Position numbers and translations under genes: made by a program. From Amycolatopsis pittospori (GTDB lineage Bacteria; Actinomycetota; Actinomycetes; Mycobacteriales; Pseudonocardiaceae), in the NCBI RefSeq assembly GCF_013870525.1, contig NZ_JACBXD010000017.1:1-64000 (forward strand): a stretch of DNA of 64,000 bases, in the 5' to 3' direction. This document shows positions 29,726 through 39,672 of the stretch, in pieces. The first letter of the stretch is position 1. Every line of letters starts with the position of its first letter. The notes under the pieces are model-generated. The model searched no databases. It was given only the letters and a program-made list of their open reading frames with translations, and was not told the origin of the DNA.

Positions 29726-30732
29726 TCATCGACCTGCCGTCGACCACGACGTCGCAGCTGAACAAGAAGCTCGTCGAGATCCGCGAACAGGGCGGGCAGG
29801 TGGCGCTCGGACGAGTGCTGACGCTCGTCATAGTGGCCGACGACGACGACAAACTCGAAGAGGCGATCGAAGCCGCCAACGAGGCCAGCCGGGAGCACCC
29901 GTCGCGGGTGATCGTGGTGGCCAAGGGCGCGCGGACCGCGGCACCGCGGATCGACGGCCAGATCCGGGTCGGCGGCGACGCCGGCGCGAGCGAGGTCATC
30001 GTCCTGCGGCTCTACGGACCGCTGGCCGCGCAGGGGCAGAGCGCCGTCGTGCCGCTGCTGCTGCCGGACGCGCCGATCGTCACCTGGTGGCCCGGCACGG
30101 GTCCGAAGGCTCCGGCCAAGGACCCGCTCGGTGAACTGGCCCAGCGCCGGATCACCGACTCCGCGGCGGAGAAGGCGCCGGTCCGGGCCCTCGCCACGCG
30201 AGCGAAGGCCTATGTGGAGGGTGACACCGACCTGGCGTGGACCCGGCTGACCCACTGGCGGGCGCAGCTCGTGTCCGCCCTGGACCTTCCGCCGTACGAG
30301 AAGGTCACCGGCGCGACCGTGACCGGGGAGGCCGACTCGCCGTCGACCGAACTGCTCGCGGGCTGGCTGGCCGAGTACCTGAAGGTGCCGGTGAAGCGGG
30401 TCAAGAGCACCGGTGCCGCCGGCATCATCTCGGTGACGCTGGAGCGGCGTTCCGGCCCGGTGGAACTGCACCGGCCGGACGGGCGGGTCGGTTCGCTGAC
30501 CCAGCCGGGCCAGCCGACGCGGCGGATCGCCCTGCAGCGGCGGGACAACAAGGACTGCCTGATCGAGGAGCTGCGGCGGCTCGACCCGGACGAGGTCTAC
30601 GAGGCTTCGCTGAACGGGCTCTCGAAGATCTCGTCGGGCACCGCGACGAAGGCCACCCCGGCCGCCGCCAAGAAGCCGGCCGCTCCCAAGAAGAAGGCCA
30701 CCGCCGCCGCTGCGAAGAAGAGCGACTCATGA
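29722..30732 (+). CDS. opcA: OpcA, glucose-6-phosphate dehydrogenase assembly protein, with Lys/Ala tail
   Basis: 336 residues. The OpcA domain spans about 1-305 (VVPLLLPDAPIVTWWPG is a conserved strand). OpcA proteins activate or assemble Zwf. The last about 30 residues are a low-complexity tail rich in alanine and lysine with PAAAKKPAAPKKK, like histone-H1-type tails; I do not know this as a usual part of OpcA. The GTG at 29722 overlaps the zwf stop, and the pgl ATG overlaps this gene's stop. Confidence 0.93.
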   Translation: MIIDLPSTTTSQLNKKLVEIREQGGQVALGRVLTLVIVADDDDKLEEAIEAANEASREHPSRVIVVAKGARTAAPRIDGQIRVGGDAGASEVIVLRLYGPLAAQGQSAVVPLLLPDAPIVTWWPGTGPKAPAKDPLGELAQRRITDSAAEKAPVRALATRAKAYVEGDTDLAWTRLTHWRAQLVSALDLPPYEKVTGATVTGEADSPSTELLAGWLAEYLKVPVKRVKSTGAAGIISVTLERRSGPVELHRPDGRVGSLTQPGQPTRRIALQRRDNKDCLIEELRRLDPDEVYEASLNGLSKISSGTATKATPAAAKKPAAPKKKATAAAAKKSDS

Positions 30733-31484
30733 GCAAGACCGAGGTCGTCGTCTACGAGAACCCGGACCTCCTGGCCGCCGCCACGGCGGCCAGGCTGGTC
30801 ACCCGGCTCGTCGACGTCCAGGCGGCCAAGGGTTCGGCTTCCGTGGTGCTCACCGGTGGCGGCACCGGGATCGCGATCCTGAAGGAACTGCGCGACTCCG
30901 GTGCCCGCGACGCCATCGACTGGTCGCGTCTCGACGTCTACTGGGGCGACGAGCGGTTCGTCCCGGCGGACTCGGACGAGCGGAACGAGAAGCAGGCCCG
31001 TGAGGCCCTGCTCGACCACGTCCCGCTCGACCCGAAGCGGGTGCACGCCATGGCACCCTCCGACGGCGAGTTCGGCGACGACGTGGATGCCGCCGCGGCG
31101 GCCTACGCGGAGGTCCTGACGGCCGAGGTGCCCGCTTTCGACATCATGCTGCTCGGGCTCGGCGGGGAGGGGCACACCGCCTCGATCTTCCCCGAGAGCC
31201 CGGCGGTGTACGAAACGGAGCGCTCGGTCGTCGCGGTGCGCGACTGCCCGAAGCCGCCGCCGACCCGGATCTCGCTGACCCTGCCCGCGATCCGTCGCGC
31301 GCGGGAGGTCTGGCTGGTCACCGGCGGCGACGCCAAGGCGGACGCCGTCGCGCAGGCGCTGGCCGGTGCGGGCGAGGTCCAGATCCCGGTGGCGGGAGCG
31401 CGCGGCAGCCGTCGCACACTCTGGCTGCTGGACCGGGGTGCCGCTTCGAAGCTCACGAAGGTCTACCAGACTCCTACGGCCTGA
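30729..31484 (+). CDS. pgl: 6-phosphogluconolactonase
   Basis: 251 residues. LTGGGTGIAILKEL and WGDERFVPADSDERNEKQA are SugarP-isomerase-like motifs; LGLGGEGHTASIFP holds the catalytic region. It hydrolyses the lactone made by Zwf. Last gene of the operon, overlapping opcA by four bases. A 21-bp-stem hairpin begins eight bases after the stop. Confidence 0.95.
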   Translation: MSKTEVVVYENPDLLAAATAARLVTRLVDVQAAKGSASVVLTGGGTGIAILKELRDSGARDAIDWSRLDVYWGDERFVPADSDERNEKQAREALLDHVPLDPKRVHAMAPSDGEFGDDVDAAAAAYAEVLTAEVPAFDIMLLGLGGEGHTASIFPESPAVYETERSVVAVRDCPKPPPTRISLTLPAIRRAREVWLVTGGDAKADAVAQALAGAGEVQIPVAGARGSRRTLWLLDRGAASKLTKVYQTPTA

Positions 31485-31491
31485 CCTGAAG

Positions 31492-31537
31492 TACCTGAAG
31501 GCCCCCTTCCTTACGCAAGGAAGGGGGCCTTCAGGTA
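31492..31537 (+). terminator. Hairpin terminator of the pentose phosphate operon
   Basis: Perfect 21-bp stem (TACCTGAAGGCCCCCTTCCTT and its complement) with the loop ACGC, followed by TTT. It starts eight bases after the pgl stop. The TGAAGGCC end resembles family A repeats. Confidence 0.75.
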
Positions 31538-31572
31538 TTTGGGGCCTGCCAAGTGCCCACCGCCTGGCGGAA

Positions 31573-31627
31573 GTCCGTGAAGGCCTCCTTCCCTACCCTG
31601 AAGGTAGTGAAGGAGGCATTCACGGAC
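31573..31627. repeat. Palindromic repeat family A, copy 3 (55 bp, diverged)
   Basis: Same 55-bp length and outer arms GTCCGTGAA/TTCACGGAC as the two perfect copies, but a different inner stem (CCTTCCCTACC / GGTAGTGAAGG) and two mismatches. It lies 88 bp after the pgl stop. Confidence 0.8.
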
Positions 31628-31965
31628 CTGCACGAAAAGTAGCCGCCTGGGGGCGCAAAGTGATGAAGATCAACTCCTGCCGATTCCGCCGTCAGAATCG
31701 GACCGTTCGTTCGTCGAAGTGAGCAGAAGTGATCTACGGACCACCGAGCCCGGGTGGTCCGGTCCGCGCTCGACCGACCGAACGTTCATGCACTTGTCCG
31801 CAGAACGGACAGTGACCGGGCAGTCGCTAGCCCGACTGGGGGAAACTTACCGCCCTTGTACATCCACCCGTTAGCATCCGCACATTTGTTCGTTCCTGCG
31901 CGTCCCGATCGGGCGAAGAACACGTCTCACCATTCAAGTCCACAAGACGAGTGAGGTCGCCAGCG

Positions 31966-33168
31966 ATGAGCACAGAGGGTCTCTCGATGCCAGGTATCTC
32001 GGTGGGCGGCTCCGGAGCGGACGCCGCCGACCGGATGCGCCGTGCCGCCGGGGTCATGTCGTTCGCCAAGATCAAACGTCCGGCGCTGGTCGCGCTGGGC
32101 GTGGACACGCTCGCGATCTTCCTGGCCGCACTCGACGTCTGGCTGGTGATCCCCGAGAAGGCCCAGCCGTACTCCATCTATCTGTCCGGCGCCGCGTGCC
32201 TGGGGCTCGCCTTCCGCCGCAAGCTGCCGTTCCTCGCGGTGATCGCCACCGTCCCCGGTTTCCTCGCGGGCTGGTCACAGCTGGCCGCGATGATCGCGCT
32301 CGGGTTCCTCGCCACCCGCAAGCAGATGCACTGGCAGACCTGGACCGGGTTCGCGCTCGTCTTCACCTGCCGGTTCGTCCAGTGGCCGCTGCCCGACTTC
32401 GTGGAGCTCAGCTGGCGCGAACACGTCCTGGACGGGATCTACGGCGTCATCGTCGCCGGGATGCCGGTGGCCATCGGCCTGCTCATCGGAGCACGCACCG
32501 AGATCTCGCAGAAACTCGCCGAACTGGCCGCGAGCCGCGATCGTGAGCGCCGATTCCACGCCGACGCGGTCCGCGCGGAAGAACGCGCCCGGCTGGCACG
32601 CGAGATGCACGACGTCGTCTCGCACCAGATCACGCTGATCGCGATGCAGGCCGGCGCGCTGCAGGCGCAGACCAACGACGCCCGTTCGCTCGAAACCGCG
32701 CAGGTCATCCGCAAACTGAGCACCAAAACGCTCGAAGAACTGCGTTCGCTGGTGAGTGTGCTGCGTTCGGGCTCCGAGGACGACGGGCCGCGGCCGGGGA
32801 TCAACGAACTCGACCGGCTGATCCGCGGCTCGGACGTCCCGGTGCATCTCACCGTCGAACGGGTTCCGGAACTGCTGCCCAGCCAGGTTTCGGCGGCGGC
32901 CTACCGGACCGTGCAGGAATGCCTCACCAACGTGCACAAGCACGCACCGGGCGCCACCGCGACCATCCGGATCCAGGGTGAGCACGGCTCGCTCAAGGTC
33001 GAGATACGCAATGAGCGCGCCCGGACTTCCGGTGCGGCCCTGCCCTCGGGAGGGCACGGGCTGACCGGTTTAGCCGAACGCGCTCGACTGCTGGGTGGAA
33101 GCTTCGAAACCGCCGACACCGAGGACGGCGGGTTCCGGGTGCGTGCCCGGTACCCGCTCGACCGGTAG
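31966..33168 (+). CDS. Two-component sensor histidine kinase (HisKA_3/NarL-partner type)
   Basis: 400 residues. A polar N-terminus of about 35 residues is followed by five to six hydrophobic segments (about 45-180), a short linker, and the dimerisation helix with phospho-acceptor His215 in LAREMHDVVSHQITLIAMQ. The ATPase domain ends with GGHGLTGLAERARLLGG. There is almost no extracellular domain, so it may sense the membrane itself. No response regulator lies beside it: the next gene (rbpA) is convergent. Such kinases pair with NarL-type regulators. The signal is unknown. Confidence 0.88.
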   Translation: MSTEGLSMPGISVGGSGADAADRMRRAAGVMSFAKIKRPALVALGVDTLAIFLAALDVWLVIPEKAQPYSIYLSGAACLGLAFRRKLPFLAVIATVPGFLAGWSQLAAMIALGFLATRKQMHWQTWTGFALVFTCRFVQWPLPDFVELSWREHVLDGIYGVIVAGMPVAIGLLIGARTEISQKLAELAASRDRERRFHADAVRAEERARLAREMHDVVSHQITLIAMQAGALQAQTNDARSLETAQVIRKLSTKTLEELRSLVSVLRSGSEDDGPRPGINELDRLIRGSDVPVHLTVERVPELLPSQVSAAAYRTVQECLTNVHKHAPGATATIRIQGEHGSLKVEIRNERARTSGAALPSGGHGLTGLAERARLLGGSFETADTEDGGFRVRARYPLDR

Positions 33169-33181
33169 GCCTCGGGGAGTC

Positions 33182-33523
33182 TCAGATCTCCCGGCGCTGG
33201 CGCAACCGCTCCAGCGCCTCGGCGAGGATGGCCTCGCCGTCGGCGTCGGAACGCCGTTCCTTCACGTAAGCCAGGTGGGTCTTGTAAGGCTCGGTCCGCG
33301 GCGCCGCAGGAGGGTTCTTCTCGTCCTGCCCACCGGGGAGCCCGCAGCGCGGGCAATCCCACTCGTCGGGAATCTCGGCGTCCATCGAGAACGATGGCTG
33401 CGCCTCGTGCCCGTTGGCACACCAGTAGGAGATGCGGCGCCGCGGCGCCGACTCACCCCGTTCCGATTCGCCCGAAGGTCCGGCACCCACACGGGTGCCC
33501 CGAATCGCGTTACCGCCAACCAT
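33182..33523 (-). CDS. rbpA: RNA polymerase-binding protein RbpA (zinc-site form)
   Basis: 113 residues. The N-terminal tail GNAIRGTRVGAG, a central core with Cys35, His39, Cys57 and Cys60 (YWCANGHE ... WDCPRCG) and a C-terminal sigma-interaction helix KERRSDADGEAILAEALERL. RbpA stabilises the polymerase holoenzyme with the main sigma factor in actinobacteria. The Cys/His set matches the zinc-binding form known in Streptomyces, which mycobacteria lack. It lies 65 bp after secG on the same strand. Confidence 0.93.
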   Translation of the reverse strand: MVGGNAIRGTRVGAGPSGESERGESAPRRRISYWCANGHEAQPSFSMDAEIPDEWDCPRCGLPGGQDEKNPPAAPRTEPYKTHLAYVKERRSDADGEAILAEALERLRQRREI

Positions 33524-33588
33524 GAATCCTCACACCTATAGGGATCGGCGGCGCGCCCCCCATAGGCACGCCGAAACACCTGGATCGA

Positions 33589-33819
33589 TCAGACCTTGAG
33601 CAGGAGCCCCAGGCCGATGATGCTGATCAGCCACACAGCGCCCAGCAGCAGCGTGATCCGGTCGAGGTTCTTCTCGGCCACGCTCGAGCCCGAGAGGCTC
33701 GACTGCATGCCGCCACCGAACAGCGACGACAGACCGCCACCACGGCCGCGGTGCAGCAACACGGCGACCACCAGGAAAAAGCTGGAGGCGATCAACAGGA
33801 TTTGCAGGAACAGCTTCAT
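33589..33819 (-). CDS. secG: SecG preprotein translocase subunit
   Basis: 76 residues, two transmembrane helices: LFLQILLIASSFFLVVAVLLH and ITLLLGAVWLISIIGLGLLL around a Gly/Ser-rich loop with GRGGGLSSLFGGG. It supports SecYEG export. The ATG at 33819 fits the family; upstream frame is unrelated. It lies 140 bp after tpiA, as in many actinobacteria. Confidence 0.93.
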   Translation of the reverse strand: MKLFLQILLIASSFFLVVAVLLHRGRGGGLSSLFGGGMQSSLSGSSVAEKNLDRITLLLGAVWLISIIGLGLLLKV

Positions 33820-33959
33820 GTCATCCTCTGCGCTCTTGGAGAATGCAGGAAAACGGTGTGCCGTCGGCGGCTCATGACCACCGGAACACACCGTACTCCT
33901 GGACTCGTCCACTGCTGTGTGACGGACCGGATACCCAGGTTACCCGGTAGGTGCCCCGA

Positions 33960-34745
33960 TCAGGGCAGGGGCCCGCCCGCGGCGAGTGCGCAGAGTTTGG
34001 TGAACTCGTCACCATCCAGGCTGGCACCACCGACGAGGGCACCATCGATGTTCTCGCAGGCGACGAGATCACTGATGTTGTTGGCCTTGGCCGAGCCCCC
34101 GTAGAGCACTCGGACCGAGGACGCGACCTCGGCGCCGTACTTCTCGGCGAGGGTGGCGCGGATGGCTCCGCACACCTCCTCGGCGTCCTGCGGGGTCGCG
34201 ACCTTGCCGGTCCCGATGGCCCACACCGGCTCGTAGGCGACGACGACGTCCTTGACCTGCTCGTTCTTGAGCCCCTTGAGGCCCTCGATCAGCTGGGTCG
34301 TGGTGTGGGCGATGTGCTCGCCGGCCTCGCGGACCTCGAGTTTCTCCCCCACGCACAGGATCGGCGTGATGCCGTGCTTGAGCGCGGCCTTGACCTTCTT
34401 GTTGACGAGTTCGTCGGACTCGCCGTGGTACTCGCGCCGCTCCGAGTGCCCGACGGTGACGAAGCTGCAGCCCAGCTTCGCCAGCATCGGGCCCGACACG
34501 TCACCGGTGTAGGCACCGGAGTCGTGCGGCGACAGGTCCTGGGCGCCGTAGGTGAGCGACAGCTTGTCGCCGTCGGTCAGCGTCTGGACGCTGCGGATGT
34601 CGGTGAACGGCGGCAGGACCGCGACGTCGACCTTCGCGTAGTACTTCTCCGGCAGGGCGAAGGCGATCTTCTGAACCAGCGCGATGGCTTCGAGGTGGTT
34701 CTGGTTCATCTTCCAGTTGCCGGCGATGAGCGGTTTGCGCGCCAC
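33960..34745 (-). CDS. tpiA: Triosephosphate isomerase
   Basis: 261 residues. [13 protein letters not shown] at the start holds the substrate lysine, GHSERRE the electrophilic histidine, and [14 protein letters not shown] the catalytic glutamate. The GTG start shares a base with the pgk stop (TAGTG), so translation is coupled. Confidence 0.97.
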   Translation of the reverse strand: MARKPLIAGNWKMNQNHLEAIALVQKIAFALPEKYYAKVDVAVLPPFTDIRSVQTLTDGDKLSLTYGAQDLSPHDSGAYTGDVSGPMLAKLGCSFVTVGHSERREYHGESDELVNKKVKAALKHGITPILCVGEKLEVREAGEHIAHTTTQLIEGLKGLKNEQVKDVVVAYEPVWAIGTGKVATPQDAEEVCGAIRATLAEKYGAEVASSVRVLYGGSAKANNISDLVACENIDGALVGGASLDGDEFTKLCALAAGGPLP

Positions 34746-35959
34746 TAGTCGTTCTCTCCCAGCACAGCGACTCCGGGCAGTTCCTTGCCCTCCAGGTACT
34801 CCAGCGACGCGCCGCCGCCGGTCGAGATGTGCGAGAAGCCGTCCTCGGGGAGGCCGAGCTGACGCACGGCCGCGGCGGAGTCGCCACCGCCGACGACGGT
34901 GAAGGCGTCGCTCTCGACGAGTGCTTCGGCCACGGCACGGGTGCCGCCGGAGAAGGACTCGAACTCGAACACGCCCATCGGGCCGTTCCAGAACACGGTC
35001 GCCGCGTCGGCCAGCTTGCCCGCGAACAGCTCGCGGGACTTCGGACCGATGTCGAGACCCATGCGATCGGCCGGGATGGCCGTCGCGTCGACGACGTCGA
35101 ACTCCGCGTCGGCGGCGAAGCCGGTCGCGGCGAGGACGTCAACCGGCAGGATCAGTTCGACGCCGCGCTTCTCCGCCTCGGCGAGGAAGCCGCGGACCTG
35201 GTCCAGCTGGTCTTCCTGCAGCAGCGAGTTCCCGACCTCGTGGCCCTGGGCCTTGAGGAAGGTGTACGCCATGCCGCCGCCGATGAGCAGCCTGTCGACC
35301 TTGGTCAGCAGGTTGGCGATGACGCCGAGCTTGTCCGACACCTTCGCGCCGCCGAGCACGACGACGTACGGCCGCGCGAGGTCCTCGGTGAGCTTCTTGA
35401 GGACATCGACCTCGGCGAGCACCAAGCCGCCCGCGTACGCCGGAAGCGCCCGCGCGACCTCGTAGACCGAAGCCTGCTTGCGGTGCACGACACCGAAGCC
35501 GTCGGACACGAACGCGCCGCCCGGGACCAGCGCGGCCAGCTCGGCGGCCAGTTCCTGGCGTTCGGCCTCGACCTTGCTGGTCTCACGCGCGTCGAAACGC
35601 ACGTTCTCCAGCAGGGCCACCTGACCGTCGGTCAGGCCCTCGACGGTGGCCTTGGCGGACTCGCCGACCATGTCACCGGCCAGCGGGACGTCGACGCCGA
35701 GCAGCTCGGTGAGCTTCGCGGCGACGGGCGCGAGCGAGAACTGCGGGTCCGGCTCGCCCTTGGGACGGCCGAGGTGCGCCGTGACGACCACCTTCGCGCC
35801 CGCTTCCGCGAGCCGCTTGAGGGTGGGCAGGGCCGCGCGGACGCGGCCGTCGTCGGTGATCTTGTCCCCGTCGAGCGGGACGTTCAGGTCGGATCGCACG
35901 AGTACGAACCGGCCCGAGACGTCCTCGCCCAGCAGGTCTTCGAGGTTCTTCAGCGCCAT
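34745..35959 (-). CDS. pgk: Phosphoglycerate kinase
   Basis: 404 residues. [21 protein letters not shown] and TAHLGRPKG are the substrate-domain motifs; [15 protein letters not shown] and [18 protein letters not shown] the nucleotide domain. ATP-forming step of glycolysis. It starts three bases after the gap stop and overlaps tpiA by one base. Confidence 0.97.
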   Translation of the reverse strand: MALKNLEDLLGEDVSGRFVLVRSDLNVPLDGDKITDDGRVRAALPTLKRLAEAGAKVVVTAHLGRPKGEPDPQFSLAPVAAKLTELLGVDVPLAGDMVGESAKATVEGLTDGQVALLENVRFDARETSKVEAERQELAAELAALVPGGAFVSDGFGVVHRKQASVYEVARALPAYAGGLVLAEVDVLKKLTEDLARPYVVVLGGAKVSDKLGVIANLLTKVDRLLIGGGMAYTFLKAQGHEVGNSLLQEDQLDQVRGFLAEAEKRGVELILPVDVLAATGFAADAEFDVVDATAIPADRMGLDIGPKSRELFAGKLADAATVFWNGPMGVFEFESFSGGTRAVAEALVESDAFTVVGGGDSAAAVRQLGLPEDGFSHISTGGGASLEYLEGKELPGVAVLGEND

Positions 35960-35962
35960 CGG

Positions 35963-37033
<1,071 letters not shown>

Positions 37034-37145
37034 CTAGCGTGCGAGCTCGGGCGGCCCTCTTTGCCCTGACGAGACTTCCACCACTCGGTGGGTCAGGTCA
37101 AGAATCGATTAAGTGGTTCGCCACCAGGACGTCTACCGAAAACTC

Positions 37146-38333
37146 TCAGCTTCGTTGTGCTAGCCGTCGCTCCAGCGGCGTCCGCATCCGTGGCGTGACT
37201 CGCACCTCTCCGAACCACTCGGCCAGGTGGTTCGCCTCCGCTTCGACGGCCCTCTCGACGTCCGCGCCGACGTCCTCCAGGAGGTGGTGGACGACCTCGC
37301 CGTCCGCACGCTGCGCCCAGGCGCCGACGATCCGGCCGTCCGCCCAGACGGTGGGCCCGATGTTGCCGGTGCCGTCGAACAACGGCGCCCGGTGCGGGCC
37401 GAGGTACCAGTCGCGCTCGATCCAGCCCATCGACGTCGGGTCGAGCGACGGGAGCAGCGCGACCCAGGGTTCGGGTTCGGCGACCGGCTCCAGATCGTCG
37501 GCGAGGACGACGCCCGGAACGCCGTCGAGGTCGACCTCGACCGGCTGAATCGCCGCGAGCGCCTTCTTCGTCTGGCCGACGGTCCAGCCGGTCCACCACC
37601 GGAGGTCCGCGATCGGGGCCGGGCCGTAGGCGTAGAGCCACTTCCTGGCGAGTTCGAACCTGGCGGCGTCGGCGTCCCATTCGGCGAGGCCGTCGGGCAG
37701 CCAGTCCGCCATCGGGGCCCAGAAGTACTGGCTGCTGATCCAGCTGCCGCGCGGGCGCCCGCGCACGATGCGGCCGTCGACCGCGAGCTGGAACAGGACG
37801 CGGCTGGTGACGTTGGCGATCGCCTCGTACGGTTTGCCCTTCGCCATCAGCAGCTGCTGCTTGAGGCGCGGCTCGTCCTCGCTCAGCTGCTGCGCCGTCG
37901 CGGAGCCACGGGCCCGCAGCGCCCGCTCGGTGGCGTCCTCGACGTCGGCCAGCCAGCGTTCCGGATCGGGCACGTTCTCCGGATGTCCCTGCTGGCCGAG
38001 ATGCTGTTCGAGCAGACGGCGCTGCTTCTTGGCGATGTCGGCGGAGCAGGCCGCCTGGACGAGTGCCGCGTTCTCGTGCCCGACGACGAACACCGTACGG
38101 CGCATCCCGAGCATCCGGATCAGCGTCCGCTCGTCGTAGAGCGCCTTCTCCACCTCCGCGACACCGTCACCCTTGACGCGCGCCCACGCCGAAAGGTGCA
38201 CCGACGCCGGATCCGTGGCGTGCAGCGCGACGACCGCGTCCGCCGCGGCGTGCACCGACTCGGCGGGCGAGGTGAGGTGATGACGCGTCGCGAGGCGGGC
38301 GCGGCGCTGCGGGATGCCGATCTTGAGGGTCAC
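37146..38333 (-). CDS. Winged-helix protein of the AlkZ/YcaQ-like (HTH_42) family
   Basis: 395 residues. The tandem winged-helix layout of the family is suggested by ALHATDPASVHLSAWARV (38-53), ALYDERTLIRMLGMRRTVFVV and the C-terminal WADGRIVGAWAQRADGEVVHHLL. AlkZ-like enzymes are DNA glycosylases, some of which unhook crosslinks. The site where known glycosylases carry Gln-x-Gln or Gln-x-Asp reads His38-Ala-Thr40 here, so glycosylase activity is uncertain. The gene is divergent from the double-GNAT gene with a 67-bp gap. Confidence 0.82.
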   Translation of the reverse strand: MTLKIGIPQRRARLATRHHLTSPAESVHAAADAVVALHATDPASVHLSAWARVKGDGVAEVEKALYDERTLIRMLGMRRTVFVVGHENAALVQAACSADIAKKQRRLLEQHLGQQGHPENVPDPERWLADVEDATERALRARGSATAQQLSEDEPRLKQQLLMAKGKPYEAIANVTSRVLFQLAVDGRIVRGRPRGSWISSQYFWAPMADWLPDGLAEWDADAARFELARKWLYAYGPAPIADLRWWTGWTVGQTKKALAAIQPVEVDLDGVPGVVLADDLEPVAEPEPWVALLPSLDPTSMGWIERDWYLGPHRAPLFDGTGNIGPTVWADGRIVGAWAQRADGEVVHHLLEDVGADVERAVEAEANHLAEWFGEVRVTPRMRTPLERRLAQRS

Positions 38334-38400
38334 GGATCGTTCCTACCACCGGGGTACGACACCGGCGCTCCACCCGAACACGACTTACCGGAGCCGGGAA

Positions 38401-39405
38401 ATGATGCGACAGGGGGCATACGTGGGGAATACCGTCAGCCGAATGTTCGGAGACCTCACGTGGCGACCGCTCACCGACAAGGACGCCAAGGCGTCGGCGG
38501 ACCTCCTCAACGCCATCGAGACCGTCGACAAGATCGGCGAGAACTACCCCGAAGAGGACACCCTCACGGAGTTGGTCGACCCGTACGCGGATCTGGATCG
38601 CGCGAGCCTCGCCGCCTTCGACGGTGACGTGATGGCCGGGTACATGAAGGTCCGCTTCAAGCCGCTCGCGGAAGAGGTCCATCGGGTCTTCCTCGACGGC
38701 GGGGTCCATCCGGCGTATCGCCGCCGGGGTATCGGCACGACGCTCGTCGAAGCCGGGATGGAGGCGGCGAAGACGCTGCACGCGCTGCATCACCCGACGC
38801 TGAAGCTCGCGATCGATTTCCACAAGGCCGAGCACATCGCGGGTTTGGCCGAACTCGTGCGCTCGCGGGGCTTCAGACCGGTCCGCTACTTCCAGCGCAT
38901 GGAGCGACCCCTCGGCGACGCGATCCCCAGCGCGGTGATCCCCGCCGGGATGCGGGTCGAGCCGTGGGCGTCACGGAACGACGAAGACTTCCGGTCGGTC
39001 CGGAACGCTTCGTACGAAGACCACTGGGGTGCGGCGCCGATGCCCGTGGACCACTGGAAGAACAAGATCACCAACCAGACGTTCCAGCCCGACGTCAGCT
39101 TCCTGCTCCGCGACGCCGCCGGGATTCCGGTGGGAATCCTGGTGACCATGTGCTGGGAGGCCGACACGGAGGCCACCGGCGTCCTCGACGCGCACTTCAT
39201 GGTCATCGGAACGCTTCGGGAGCACCGGAAGCGAGGCGTCGCGAGTGCGCTTCTCGCGCACGCGCTGCGGGCCGCCACCGACCAGGGTTACGCCCGGGCC
39301 AGTTTGAGCGTGGACTCGGCGAGCCCGTCGGGTGCGCCCAGGATCTTCGCGAAGGCCGGGTTCACGGCGAAGATGCGGTACGTGCGGTGGGCGCTGGAGG
39401 TCTGA
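38401..39405 (+). CDS. Double-GNAT acetyltransferase (MshD-like architecture)
   Basis: 334 residues from the ATG at 38401. Two GNAT folds in tandem: the first has the acetyl-CoA loop GVHPAYRRRGIGTTLVEAG, the second has GTLREHRKRGVASALLAHALR and ends LSVDSASPSGAPRIFAKAGF. Mycothiol synthase MshD has the same two-domain plan, but mshD-like specificity cannot be shown from this and the N-terminal domain here is also loop-competent. ATG at 38443 is an alternative start. Substrate unknown. Confidence 0.82.
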   Translation: MMRQGAYVGNTVSRMFGDLTWRPLTDKDAKASADLLNAIETVDKIGENYPEEDTLTELVDPYADLDRASLAAFDGDVMAGYMKVRFKPLAEEVHRVFLDGGVHPAYRRRGIGTTLVEAGMEAAKTLHALHHPTLKLAIDFHKAEHIAGLAELVRSRGFRPVRYFQRMERPLGDAIPSAVIPAGMRVEPWASRNDEDFRSVRNASYEDHWGAAPMPVDHWKNKITNQTFQPDVSFLLRDAAGIPVGILVTMCWEADTEATGVLDAHFMVIGTLREHRKRGVASALLAHALRAATDQGYARASLSVDSASPSGAPRIFAKAGFTAKMRYVRWALEV

Positions 39406-39429
39406 AGCGCTGGAGTACCGGGTGGTCGT

Positions 39430-39619
39430 GAGTGGCAATGAGGGTTCTCTTGAGGGGTAAGTCGAATGTGGCGCGTTCGACCCCTGCCGCCGGCCCAGGT
39501 GAAGGGTTGCGAAAGCCACTTTCGCAACCTTGAACGTTGCGAAAGTGGCTTTCGCAACACCGTCTCGCCGGCGGACCCGCGCCGGACCGAGGGGTGCGAG
39601 TGGCGATTCGGGTTCTCTT
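39430..39619. repeat. 22-bp direct repeats flanking the family C palindrome
   Basis: GAGTGGCAATGAGGGTTCTCTT (39430-39451) and GAGTGGCGATTCGGGTTCTCTT (39598-39619) match at 19 of 22 positions. They lie on either side of the nested palindrome, between two convergent genes, and nothing else occupies this 267-bp gap. Confidence 0.6.
39506..39558. repeat. Palindromic repeat family C: nested 53-bp inverted repeat
   Basis: Two 23-base units (GTTGCGAAAG-CCA-CTTTCGCAAC and its exact reverse complement) separated by seven bases. Each unit is itself an inverted repeat with 10-bp arms, so either two small hairpins or one large one can form. Located between the convergent double-GNAT and SMC-like genes. 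Confidence 0.9.
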
Positions 39620-39672
39620 ACGACCCTCTTTGCCACCGCCGGGAAGTGCCCCGGTGTGCCACCTGATCCCAG

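Larger units (their letters stand above)
31485..31965 (+). other. 481-bp intergenic region: two hairpins, then kinase promoter region
   Basis: No convincing gene. It holds the hairpin at 31492-31537 and the family A variant at 31573-31627 in its first third. A 9-bp-stem inverted repeat (CGGACCACC / GGTGGTCCG, 31737-31761) lies further on. The last 200 bases should contain the promoter of the sensor kinase; TAGCAT at about 31872 is a possible -10 box. Confidence 0.5.

Noticed and set aside
31737..31761. 9-bp-stem hairpin CGGACCACC/GGTGGTCCG as a terminator or riboswitch
   Set aside because: GC-rich dyads of this size arise easily by chance in this DNA; there is no U-run, and it is too far from the pgl stop.
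39406..39672. JetD-like nuclease or small toxin gene beside the SMC cassette
   Set aside because: Only repeats are present on this side; the other side is a PPOX oxidoreductase. No Toprim or nuclease motif was seen in either neighbour.
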